64,000 nt of DNA. It comes from Capronia americana. Its lineage: Eukaryota > Ascomycota > Eurotiomycetes > Chaetothyriales > Herpotrichiellaceae. Both the position numbers and the translations under genes were made by a program. The notes under the pieces are model-generated. The model was not told the origin of the DNA. It did no database searches and saw nothing but the letters and a program-made list of their open reading frames with translations. Within the stretch, counting starts at the first letter, position 1. Each line of letters opens with the position of its first letter. This document shows, one piece after another, positions 54,386 to 64,000 of the stretch. The DNA is taken from NCBI GenBank assembly GCA_016110215.1, contig JADWQD010000005.1:1736001-1800000 (forward strand). The letters are read 5' to 3'.

Positions 54386-55310
54386 CGTCGTCTATTCCGT
54401 CCTTCTCGCCGGACGCGTATATGACAGCAGCATGGCAGCTCATCCTGGATGGCAGCCATGGACACAATGAGGCTGATATAGCTTCGAGACGATAGGTTCG
54501 CCTTGGGCGCAGGAGGAGGAGGTCAGGGCGCAGTTCAGACCACTGGGAAAATGCATCATGCAGCCTGTCAGCCCAACCAAGCGAGAGCACCAATTCACCC
54601 TGCATATCAAGACACAGGTTTTATACCAAACCCCGGCGACAGCAGTGGTTGCTGGCTGTCCGACCACGATCAGCGGCGCTCGTGCTGGTACAGACGCAGG
54701 CTTGGAGCGCGTCGACACATTCGGAGCCTTAGTTGCGCCCTGGAAGACATCTGTGGCGCTCATGTGATCATTTGCAACGCGACTTGGACCGATACTGTGA
54801 AGGCCGAGCACAGATTGAGAAGCCTCTTTTGCAGCAATAAGTGCTAGGAACTACCGAAGAGACCTGGCTAGGGGACTAAGTCCACTGGAATAGGCTGTTG
54901 CCACCCGGCACCCCGGACATGGTCCCCTCCTCGAGCCTGTATTCCTTACCCCAGTTCAAACGACGCCCTGTCAGCATCGACCGAAAGTCGCCTTGGTTGA
55001 GCTTGCATACTCGTCAACATCACATTCCCTTTTCCTGCTCCTTAGAGTGTTGTCGTTGGACCAAACCGTGTTCCTGTCTAACTACGTCTAGTCAATCCAT
55101 CACCAGACGCACTCTCTCCCACCATCCTTTTGCTGGTCGACGTCTGTTGCCTGCAACTTTGCTCCACATCCAGCACCTCTAGGACTTCGCTGTCAGCGCC
55201 GTCGACGGCTCCCATATGCCTGCACCCTTTATCGGCGGCATCCTGGCGATGGCTATCTGCTGACCTCCGGCCTAGCATATTCTATATGCTACAGAAAACG
55301 ACCGTCAGTC
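54386..55310. other. Intergenic region between divergent genes
   Basis: About 920 bp upstream of both the DUF6594 gene (-) and the retropepsin-like gene (+). Frames of 114-123 codons overlap on both strands without domains. Confidence 0.45.
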
Positions 55311-56092
55311 ATGGAGACCGAGTCTGATGCGACCACTAGTATTCCATGTGACGCATCGAAACCAGCGCTGAGCAGACTTTTCGCAAAGTCGATCCGCAAG
55401 GTGAGCCAATCCAGGGGGCCATGTGGCAGTAAACAGACTGACCGATGCAGTGGAAGCTCCTCATTTCCCTTCGACGCCGCGGGTATGATATCCTTCCATC
55501 CCGCGACTCGGTTGCGGGTGCCCTGTCCTCAGACGATGACGCCGAACCTACCGTGGAGGAGACTGGGAAATGGTATACAAGTCCACATCCGAAGAATCCG
55601 GCATGGAATGTGATTCAAGTTGAGGGGAGAACGCAGTACATTCAGATCACTATCTCCATGCCTGGCATGCCCCCAGTGGAGCAGTGGGTGAAGGTCCTGC
55701 TCGACAGTGGCGGCGATGCGAACATCACTACCGAAGACACGTTGCGCCTGTATGGCTTGGATGGTCAGATCCGACGGCTTTCGACGCCGCGCAGGAGCCT
55801 CGTGAGAAGGCTTCGTTCGTACCTTGGTGTTGATGCAACTGCGAGCGGTCCCAAGATCACAACTTTGGGCGAGCACGAGACCGAAATCATCGGAGAGATC
55901 GACATCGGTGTCAAATGGCATTCCCAGAACGGCCCAGCCCCGATCGAAGAAGGGACAATCAAGTTCACAGTCGCACGGACTTTGAAGGGCGCATTCCCCC
56001 GGTGGCATTTCCTGATCGGTGATAGATACATGGCACAACATCACCTTTCCATTATTCGTGCAGTTCCAGACGAGCCCAAAAGCGCCACCTAA
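55311..56092 (+). CDS. Retropepsin-like protein with DSG motif (copy 1)
   Basis: Two exons, 55311-55400 and 55451-56092, with a 50-bp GTGAGC/CAG intron in phase 0. The product is 243 aa. The core is WVKVLLDSGGDANITTEDTL near residue 130, the hydrophobic-hydrophobic-D-S/T-G loop of aspartic proteases of the retroviral and Ddi1 type, followed by LRLYGLDG. A second half has beta-strand-like blocks (HETEIIGEIDIGVKW, TIKFTVARTL) and the ending PRWHFLIGDRYMAQHHLSII, where family members place the second hydrophobic-hydrophobic-G motif. No reverse transcriptase or integrase is nearby, so it is either a domesticated fragment or an independent cellular gene. The C-terminus could continue by splicing, because another frame stays open to about 56333. 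Confidence 0.7.
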
Positions 56093-57842
56093 TGTCAACC
56101 TCGGTGGTTCTGGTGTCTCCACGGAGGATGCGTTCGCAGACTCGGAGACACCCGAGGCCGTCACGCGAGACGAAAATGAGATACGACCAGCGATGCACGC
56201 AGGTCATTGCTTTGGCTTTCCTGTACAGTCTTGGCCGGACGGATGCGGCGGCAAAAATGCATGGGATGGCGTTCACGACGAGGTTTTGGGCACGGTTACG
56301 ATGATTTATCTCGTCTTCAAAAGGAGCACTTGAAGCGTTTTGCCTCCGGGGGAGGGCAGGAGTCACAGAAAATCATATCACGGCACCGCCACATCGTTCA
56401 TAAGCCGCGTCGTTACTCAGCTGATTAGGCGTTCCGAAGACGGGCGGTGGAATAGCCATGACATTTACTTTGGGTGGAATGTACAAAGAGGACGGGAGAC
56501 CTTGGATCGGGGATCGGTGGTGCTGCTTTCCGTCACCAGTCCGGCCATTTGACTGCCTGCGATTCCCGACGTGCTGGACCAGGCAGGAACTGCTAGGTGG
56601 CCGTCGGTGCGCCGATTTGTGATCGAAAATGTCGGGTGGTCCGAACAAGAAGGGTTTCGTCGATAGCCTCTCTGTGAGATTGCTATGTCGGCTACGACAG
56701 GTCAATGTTAGAACGTGTTCCAATGATTTCACAGATACCATCGACGAGGGGAACGGGATGAAAATTCGGTCGGGAAGGCGTTTTGCTGTGACTTGGATTA
56801 TGAGGAGTACAAGATCTCTCAATTACTTACCAAGTACTAAGTACAGTTAGTATTTGGCTACCCAGTCCTAAATATATTATATATTCCTCGAGCTTGAGAA
56901 GACATGGAGAGATGAAGAGTCTGTCGAGAATGGAGTTCTCATTGCGTTCCATGTAATAGACGCAAATCAATTCCTGGCGATCTAGTCGTGGATTATCCAC
57001 ACAACATTCTTCCTGGGTGCTTCTGACGATGAGGCTCACCGATGATGCGGGACTGCCTAGCTGCCCTAGTCACACAGCAGTAGGTCGTTTTGGGTGCCTG
57101 ACGGGAGGGCTGTCTTCCCCACGTGTTTCCACGCCTCTCTGCTCTCTATCTCGCTTTTTCGTCTCTACGCGCCCGTCATCAAGTCGTTTGTCAGTCAAGT
57201 CAGCCAACTGCTTTTCTTTCCAGGAGTGTGTGCACTCGTCGTCGCATTCGGATGGACTGGACCTACATGCCTCTTGACTTATTCTCTCTCTACCAGACAC
57301 GCTTTTACAGAGGTGTAGTGTTTCTTTCTTCTCGAGAAAAGTGATATACTCGGAGCCAGTGTGCAGAGCATTGGTCTCGTTCGTGATGTAAGCAAATCTG
57401 CTACCGCTCTACATATGTTGCAAGTAATGTGCTCTCTCAGCTCTCTTCACGTGCAATCTCATCGTTCTCTTGGACAAGTCCCGCGAGAGTGGTAGCACAC
57501 GCATTACTTCTCGAAGAAATGTCCGAGATGGGGATTCCATGTCCCTAGCCAGTCAAGGGTTCCAAAGTTTCTGGAGCAGCTACATCCAGCCAAACTACCA
57601 GGTGAAGTAGAACCTCGAAATCAGCTGTCAACAGCCGCAGGCCATGGGAGGCCAAAATGTTGCTGACCGCTTCTGGTCTTTGGTGTCACCGATTCTCCAC
57701 TGCCTAAAAGCCATACCAACATCGAGTGATGGTCAAGCACACCACATCAGGATATCAAAAACAATAAAAATCAACGCTGCGTCAAATCCAGCCCATACGA
57801 CACTTGAGTCAGAAGCCATGTTCTACCTGTGCCACCCGGGCC
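56093..57842. other. 1.75-kb intergenic region, partly AT-rich
   Basis: It lies between the two convergent retropepsin-like genes. An AT-rich stretch runs from 56810 to 56890. No gene is supported; frames around 57017-57344 are pyrimidine-rich chance frames. Confidence 0.45.
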
Positions 57843-58634
57843 TCAGTGTTTGGGCTTTTTCGGATCATTCTGCTGGGTGGGCTGTTTTCCACTGCCACCT
57901 TGCACAGTTCCACTCTGTTGCTGATTCGATTGCTGACCGGTGCTAGCGGCGGCCCGATCAGTATTGTATTGATTCTGCAACTGCTCGCGCAAGCCCTTGT
58001 TCAGGTCCTTGTTGGTGCCTGTTGGAATCGTTAGCAGCAATTCCCCCTGGCACGCAAGAACAAGAGCTTGCAACATCTGACACGGCGTGAGAAGAGCTTT
58101 CGGAAAGACCAATAGTCTGTGTTCGAAACAGTAATGGAATGGTATTCATTTGGCACTAGCTCCTGACAGCCATGGCACTCTCGGTCATCTATATCCCTGG
58201 TCCGGTCGTCGCTCACCTTTGGGAAAGCGCATCATGTGCGAAGAACTTTCGCCAGAAGCTTTGTCCCGGTATGGAGCATTTTTGACGGCTCGCAGCAACA
58301 CCTCGACGTTGTCTGGCAGAGCTTCCGGGTTCAGCACGACGCAAAATTTCCCAGGTCGTCCCGCGTCTGCGCCTTGAAAGGCCCAGTCGGCCGGGAAATA
58401 TCCCCTGACCTGGTACGACCTCTTCTTGGAATCCCTGACCGTGTGGATCGCATCATCTTCGCCTGCCAGGACGAGGCCGTACCGCTCGACGAAATCGGTG
58501 GAGACGAGGTTGTCCGACGAGCCGGAATCGAACAAGGCACGGCTGACGTGAAGCACCCGCGGTGCATCCAGGTTCGCCGGCGTGATCGTGATGGGGAAAG
58601 GCTCTTGCTTGGATGTCTGAACGTTGGTGAGCAT
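57843..58634 (-). CDS. Retropepsin-like protein with DSG motif (copy 2)
   Basis: Exons 58634-58217 and 58018-57843 join across a 198-bp GTGAGC/CAG intron that splits a Gly codon. The product is 197 aa and the frame closes exactly. The core SRALFDSGSSDNLVSTDFVE near residue 35, followed by RYGLVL, matches the active-site loop of retropepsin-like proteases with DSG in place of DTG. The strand-rich part ends near VVLNPEALPDNVEVLLRAVK. The last exon is a Gln/Asn-rich, charged, probably disordered tail (NKDLNKGLREQLQNQYNTD to DPKKPKH). An upstream exon starting near 58820 (MIYNNRRRPRSW) is possible, but no good intron links it. The similarity to the gene at 55.3 kb is limited to the active-site loop region. 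Confidence 0.68.
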
Positions 58635-60199
58635 AAGGCTGGATTGAGAGAAGGGCAGGGTGTGAGGCTGACCATGTCTAACAGCGGATCTCTCATATAC
58701 AGTGGACGTGGCGACCTTTGAGTCTCGACGAGTTTTGGAAGCTGGGACTTCTCACTCGAGTCTGAGGTGTCTGAAGGCCAGCAACACCAGCTTCTGGGCC
58801 TCCGCCTGTTGTTATAAATCATGTTGGGTGCGCTGTGAACGGGGTGATGGGTGCGTGCACGGGTGTATGTGTATTGTTTGAGCCTAAGCCGGTCTTTGAG
58901 ATGTTGGGTTGCAGCGCTGTGTTCTTGGACGAACCACAGGGCAAGGCGGCAAGTTACCACAGGGGTTGATTATCCATTGATTGGGAGGACAGGCAAGGCG
59001 AAAGGCAACATTCTGTATCCCTAGGTATGGGAGCCGGAGAAGTTTTTATGGGAGCCGAAGAAGTTTCAAAAGATGGCAGCATTGGTACGGGATCGCCGTA
59101 TGGGAGTATACCTTGGGAACAATTCGTTACCTGACGAGGTATCAGCGTAATGGAATCCAGCTTGTTGACAGGCGGTCCTGGCGCTGAGCCATGGTCTCCA
59201 ACGAGGGGTTGGGGCCTCCAGAACAGAAGCACGTTATTTTGAGACAAATAATTGTGGCGTCTGACACGGCGAAAGTGCCGGGGACCCTTCGGTTCCTTCT
59301 GATGTTGTTGGGACTTGTTTACAAAAGTGCAGACGTTCTAGAGATACCGAAAAGAGTAGAGTCGCTGCAAGGCATCGACTACAAGTCTATCAACCATCAT
59401 TTCGAGCACACGGCAGTCCGGGCACTCGCAAGAAATAAGGCAACGGAAACTCATTGGGATCGTGCTGGCGATTTTGGTCGGCTGTAGCGTTTGGGAGGAA
59501 AAGAGAAGCCATCCGGGGTTGCCAGAAACCCCCATAAATTAGTTGATTGCCTCTGCCTCAGTAAAGACCAATAAGACCACGGAAAGCTCCAGGTGTGGCT
59601 GCGTAATCTGCCATGGCACTTTTGAATGCAACCAATAGGTCTAGGGGGCTTAGACAAGGGGCCCGAAGCAGATCCATTGGATCATCGCCAGGAGCCCCGC
59701 TGCACGACGCCGGAGCCGCAATCGGCAGTTGGACATAGTCTGTAATTAGATGACCACCAACATACACAATCACCGACAGCATAGTCATGGTAGTTGATCT
59801 GGAAGCCCGCTGTCTTAACCAGGAATGAAATCCAGGGGGATTGCAGGGCCGAGTTTCAGGCCAACCACAAACGGAGAGCCGAGTCAGAGACGTTCCGCTG
59901 GAACGGGGGCTGAGCAAGTCATATTGTCCTCCGCTGAGCCATGAATGGAAAATGTGTTGGAAGGACACGCTCACTGGTCTAGAATGTCGCAAGACGCGGG
60001 TCTCCTCTGACAGAACACTGCAAGGCGCCGACTCGCAGCCGCCAGTATCGATCCATCCCCGCACCTTAGGCCTTGACATTCCCAAGCATGGTCTCGCAGC
60101 ATCGTTGTCTATAGACCTCTGGTCGAAATGCAATTCGATCACGACTGAAGTTAAGCTTCTGTCAGATCTCATCAGGCTGAACTGTTATTGGCTTTTCGG
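58635..60199. other. Intergenic region, no supported gene
   Basis: About 1.6 kb. A short 21-bp direct repeat (ATGGGAGCCGRAGAAGTTT) lies at 59027-59067. A 204-codon minus-strand frame at 59558-60172 has no domain, no splice context and an opposite-strand overlap, and is left out. Confidence 0.4.
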
Positions 60200-61200
60200 G
60201 GGTGGTCAGCTTAATTAGTATAAAAATAAATTACAGATACAAGTATTGATACTGTAACCGAGGTCGCTAAGATTGTAGTGTATCCATCTTCTCGTACGAG
60301 ATACTTTACAGAAACTGTCACGTGACTCTGTCTGAAGACAGTTACGTGGCTGATAAGGCTTCCGTAGCCTTGTCGACCAAAATGGCCCTTCACTGACGGT
60401 TACAGACCGCACCAACCTTGAAAGCGTCTTGTGTACGTACTGAATTGGCGAGACTTATTTTTGCGATAAAACCTTCTTCGGTTTCCGTTTACATAGTGAT
60501 CAACTTTCTACAGTGTCACGGTGTAACAACCAGCTTCTGAGCGCTCACACCGGCCCTCTACGCATAGACAGCGTCCTGTAAACTCTCCAGCCTATGGCCG
60601 ACAACTTTCGCATCCGGCTTTGCCTGTAAAACTGCCTGGTTAAGTACTTCTAGTATAAACCTCTCTCACAATTGCACACTAGCGTGGCCGTCCTGGAGAC
60701 CCAGGTTAGTGGCGTATACTATCTCGACACTAATATCTACGGGCAGCCCCTTAGTAGTGGTAAGTACGACTACCTCATACTAGCTTACCACTGCCCAGTC
60801 ACTCGATGATATCCGTATAGGCACGTATTTTTTCGTCTATACTTATCGCATCGTACACCCCGGTAAGTTTGCCTATAGCTTAGATTGCCGATACGATTTA
60901 TTCAATCACATTAGGTTTACTATCTCATGTGTGGTCAACTTTACTGACAGCGGGTCTTGGCATGCCCAACCGGGTACTATTTCATAATAATAAAGGCACT
61001 TCCATACTATTTACATGGTATTACTATATAACTTCGCCTACTAGACCCTCTAGCATCATTCCGAGGTATATAAATATATATTATAAGCCCTATAAGTTGA
61101 CTGAATATAGTGTATTCTTTATCAAGGGCATAGGCTGTAACAATAGTTAAGAAGCGAGGACTGTAGGCACGTCCAGCCGCGTCCAGGCGCGTCATAGGCG
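60200..61200. other. AT-rich block, possible RIP-degraded repeat
   Basis: The block is visibly richer in A/T and in TA dinucleotides than its surroundings, especially 60640-61140 (for example AGTATAAAC, TATAAATATATATTATAAGC). It has no gene-like frame. Such islands in fungal genomes are usually repeats mutated by RIP, but no transposon protein or terminal repeat is recognisable. Confidence 0.4.
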
Positions 61201-62055
61201 CCCCCGGAGGAAGTAAAATGCATTAGTTGGGTATGCCAAGAGCTGCTGTCAGCAAAGTTGACCGCACATGGGATAGTCGAATATAGTGACGTTGCCATTC
61301 GGAGTAAGCACATGTTGGCATCACGAGAGGCCTGAAAATGGATGATAGACTGGTGTGATTCTAGGTACGTAAATGGGCAGATATCCTGCCTATGTATCCA
61401 TGAATGAGGCATTTCCAGGGCATTCCATGCCCTTGAGACAGTCCATGCAAGAGCTCTGCAACATGCCATGTATCAACCCAGGTTTCACGGTCAACAGCAC
61501 ACTTATACTTCTCACTGTCTTGCAAGAGCCTCCCACATTCAATGCTAGCTGTCTGGAACGTCGGCAATGTCCGTCAACGTTATATCGTCCTCTTTTGAGG
61601 CGGGAATATTCGAAGAGAATGCCTCACAAAATCATAGCCTGAGTTTGTGGCTGCTCGAAAATGCAGCAATGCCGCCGAACTAGTCGACAGCATCCTAGCC
61701 GATGAACTAGACGAGAATCAACGCGCTTCAGTCTGCCCCTAAGTTGATGAGCAGTGTTCAATAATCGAATGTTTGCACCAGAGGTTCAACAACAATTTGA
61801 ACAACCAGCAGTCGCACGCCCAATCGTGGGGCTCATTGTACGGGCTTCTATTGTTTTGCGGCAAACAGCAACGCGCCGCTGGTGAAGCGCTAGCATTTGC
61901 TCAGAATTCTGCGTATCTGGTCGGCGACTTGCAGTCGTCCAAGTTGATAAAAGACCCGATTCACGACCTGGACATTAGGGAGCCGCTCTAAGTCTGAAGA
62001 GCAGCCAACGAGCCAGAGGCGCGAGGACTCAGTACTCACCGCCTTTATTCCTTCT
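61201..62055. other. Region upstream of the unrecognised right-edge gene
   Basis: It may contain 5' exons of the gene at 62056. Frames at 61373-61642 and 61773-61991 are open but not convincing. An acceptor-like CTCAG lies at 62028-62032 in the right phase. Confidence 0.35.
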
Positions 62056-63348
62056 TTGGACAATGTCAATGCAAAGGCCAACTTGTACGGAGCTCCGCCG
62101 TCGCTGTTCTTTCGTGCTCTTTTGCATCGTGCGATGCTGATCGCAGACAGAATCGTCATTCCGCCACAGGTGCTCACCAACTCGAAAGAGTTTGTGGGCG
62201 AAGTCCTCTTCGGCGGCGCAGATGAAGCAAAAAGCTTCTACTTGAGCTTCCTATGCCCCATTGTGCCCCAAACAGAGGATCAAGACGAAGCCAGATCGTT
62301 GTTATCGGGCTATCGGCGGAATACGGCTGTGGACTTCATCTCTGAAGTGATCGCAGGGAGCTACATGGAAAAGCTGGAAGAATACTTTCACTCCACCGAC
62401 AACGAAACTCGGGTCGTCTTTTACTCGCGTGCCGGGATCGCCGACAGATATAACCAGTACATTTACCGCGCAGTCTCAGACCAGAAGGAATCGACAAAGA
62501 TTCATCTCATGAATCACTGGAGGCACATACGTGGTCAGGATTCAGTTTTGAATGATTCTGAATTAGCGGACGACAAGATTTTGGCTGACATTGTAGACAC
62601 TATCATCACTGTCGTCGAACTTTTCATACAGAACGTTACAGAGCCAATAGATCGCTCAAAGCTCTATTACTTGAGCGGTCTCTTCGCCAGGGTCCTTGAC
62701 GACCAGAAAGCGATCTTCAAGCATCTGAGAGAAGACGTCGACCCCGAAATTTCTCTCAGCCTCACGTCCGGCCGAACCAAATTGCTGGAGCGGCCGTGGA
62801 TCGCTGGACCACTTTGCCACGAACTGTTCGACGTGCCGTACCAGTGCAACCTGCCAATCCACTTGAGCACAAGCTCAAGTTCGCACAACAATGCCATGTT
62901 TGTTGAAGAGCACGAGATAGCTTCCTGGAGATTCATGGCTCAATTGTCAGCCGGAGATTCAACTTTTCAGATCAATGACGATGCCATCTCTCTAGAACCA
63001 CCCGCTACACTATCCGCTCTCCTCCTAGGACAGGCCTCGGAACAAGACCTCACCAAAGCCCGAAACGCGCTTTTGGAGGTCCGTGCGAAGCTGGCCGCTG
63101 ATGAGCCACTCGATACAGCAAGTAGAGGCATAATTGCACGGGAGCTGGCCACTTTCAGGAAGGCTGACATCGATGTGGAAAGCGAGCCCATTACCGAGCT
63201 TGTGGTGATTCCCGAGCAGCTCATTGAAGCACTTCAAAACTTCTTGATGCATTGCGTCTTCTTGGCTCGGAAAGGTGCTGCGCTGGATAGGATGTACGAG
63301 GAGCCAGTGTTTTCATTGCCAGGAGTGCTCAGGCTGGAAAGGGCGTGA
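62056..63348 (+). CDS. Unrecognised fungal protein of at least 430 aa, 5' end unresolved
   Basis: A long clean frame with even composition. It starts LDNVNAKANLYGAPPSLFFR and ends at a TGA after GVLRLERA. There is no ATG at its head. The frame is open about 110 bp further left, so the first exon is probably upstream; the first in-frame ATG would be 62134. It is mostly helical with charged surfaces. Recognisable blocks are RAMLIADRIVIPPQVL, SFLCPIVPQTEDQDE, and a Ser-rich loop STSSSSHNN. No signal peptide or membrane helix is seen. I do not recognise the family. The N-terminal blocks look like conserved-domain sequence, but I cannot name it. Confidence 0.7.
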   Translation: MDNVNAKANLYGAPPSLFFRALLHRAMLIADRIVIPPQVLTNSKEFVGEVLFGGADEAKSFYLSFLCPIVPQTEDQDEARSLLSGYRRNTAVDFISEVIAGSYMEKLEEYFHSTDNETRVVFYSRAGIADRYNQYIYRAVSDQKESTKIHLMNHWRHIRGQDSVLNDSELADDKILADIVDTIITVVELFIQNVTEPIDRSKLYYLSGLFARVLDDQKAIFKHLREDVDPEISLSLTSGRTKLLERPWIAGPLCHELFDVPYQCNLPIHLSTSSSSHNNAMFVEEHEIASWRFMAQLSAGDSTFQINDDAISLEPPATLSALLLGQASEQDLTKARNALLEVRAKLAADEPLDTASRGIIARELATFRKADIDVESEPITELVVIPEQLIEALQNFLMHCVFLARKGAALDRMYEEPVFSLPGVLRLERA

Positions 63349-64000
63349 GGATCGAGCTCAAACAATAAAACGCAGCGCGGCCGCAACACTGTTGTCGCTG
63401 CCCGAACTCTCAGTGAGGGCCATTTCTCGAGCCTTTAATCCAAGCTTCTGTGCCTTCAAAGTCGGTCTGGTATTCCTCCAAAAGTATCGCGCCGACCGAA
63501 GATGATCCATAATTTCTCGAAGTCCATCGTGAGGGAAGGCCTTTCTGGCCGTGTGTCTGATCTGGCGGCTAGCCTGGAGTATAGTAGCCCGTTTTACCGG
63601 GGAGAGGGCCTGTCAATGGAGCTTGTCTCAAGGAACCCCGTATTTTGAGCGAATTTCCCTGCAGCAGAACCTGTACAAGCACGAGTACGAGACGTCGATG
63701 TTGTCAAATCACCCGGGAGGCGACGAAAGCTATCGTTTAATCGAATGTGATGGCTGGTAAACCATCAATCAAGGCATACCGGTACAGCCAAGAACACTAC
63801 CGTGAGGCAATCCTCAGCCCTCCACTAGATTTGAAACTCCTATTCCTTCTCCCTCAGCGGAAGGGATGTAGGAGGGCGTCTCGCTTCCAGCCCTTTCATG
63901 TCGGGAGGGCCTAACTCTATGTCATTCGAATTCGGAGGTTCTAGTGACGGGGGACTCATACCTCCACGGTCATGCTTTGCGGCAACCCCCCCTTATCACC
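63349..64000. other. Right-edge stretch, no supported gene
   Basis: 3' sequence of the preceding gene, followed by short plus-strand frames (63551-63760) without domains. Confidence 0.4.

Noticed and set aside
59558..60172. 204-codon minus-strand frame
   Set aside because: No recognisable domain, no splice or promoter context, low-quality composition; kept only as a note in the gap entry.
1..64000. tRNA genes, rRNA genes, CRISPR arrays and bacterial-type operons
   Set aside because: No convincing B-box, rRNA or spaced-repeat array was seen by eye, and the spliced fungal genes rule out a bacterial source.

Overview
The window looks like nuclear DNA of a filamentous ascomycete (Pezizomycotina). 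Genes are single and unlinked on both strands. Introns are short (about 46-85 bp, one near 200 bp) with GTAAGT/GTGAGT donors and CAG/TAG acceptors. Families are typically fungal: large-subunit catalase, Zn2Cys6/C2H2 regulator, DUF3425 leucine-zipper protein, P450, Grg1/CCG-1, HET domain, DUF6594, alpha-arrestin with PPxY motifs. The class (Eurotiomycetes/Chaetothyriales or Dothideomycetes) cannot be fixed from sequence alone. Gene models were built by hand-splicing; nearly all close to an exact multiple of three.

Left third (1-17 kb). A conserved fungal protein runs off the left edge on the minus strand. An exceptional 8-kb gene-free stretch follows, holding several copies of a TACGAGTA octamer and small minisatellites. 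Then come a three-exon catalase (-), a 3-kb gap, a vacuolar-type PQ-loop transporter (+) and a mitochondrial/cytosolic glyoxalase II (+).

18-25 kb looks like a small detoxification or secondary-metabolism neighbourhood. It holds a truncated dual C2H2 + Zn2Cys6 regulator (+), a four-exon P450 (-), a DUF3425 leucine-zipper protein without a basic region (-) and a PhzF-type isomerase (-). 25-29 kb holds only decayed coding fragments.

29-37 kb holds core and secreted functions: the complex I NDUFS4 subunit (+), a 73-aa Grg1/CCG-1 homologue (-), a secreted protein with a low-complexity pro-region and an eight-cysteine tail (-), and a TRI12-like MFS exporter (+).

38-64 kb is more accessory. It holds two broken HET-domain genes, a hidden three-exon secreted cysteine-rich protein (-), a lineage-type membrane protein with a 99-bp tandem duplication in its tail (+) and a DUF6594 protein (-). 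It also has two small proteins with retropepsin-like DSG motifs on opposite strands, an AT-rich degraded block and an unrecognised protein of at least 430 aa near the right edge (+). Two conserved housekeeping-type genes sit inside it: a short four-helix membrane protein and an LDB19/ART-type arrestin.

The best candidates for something new are the two effector-like secreted proteins, the retropepsin-like pair, the zipper-only DUF3425 protein beside the truncated regulator, and the octamer-rich 8-kb intergenic region.
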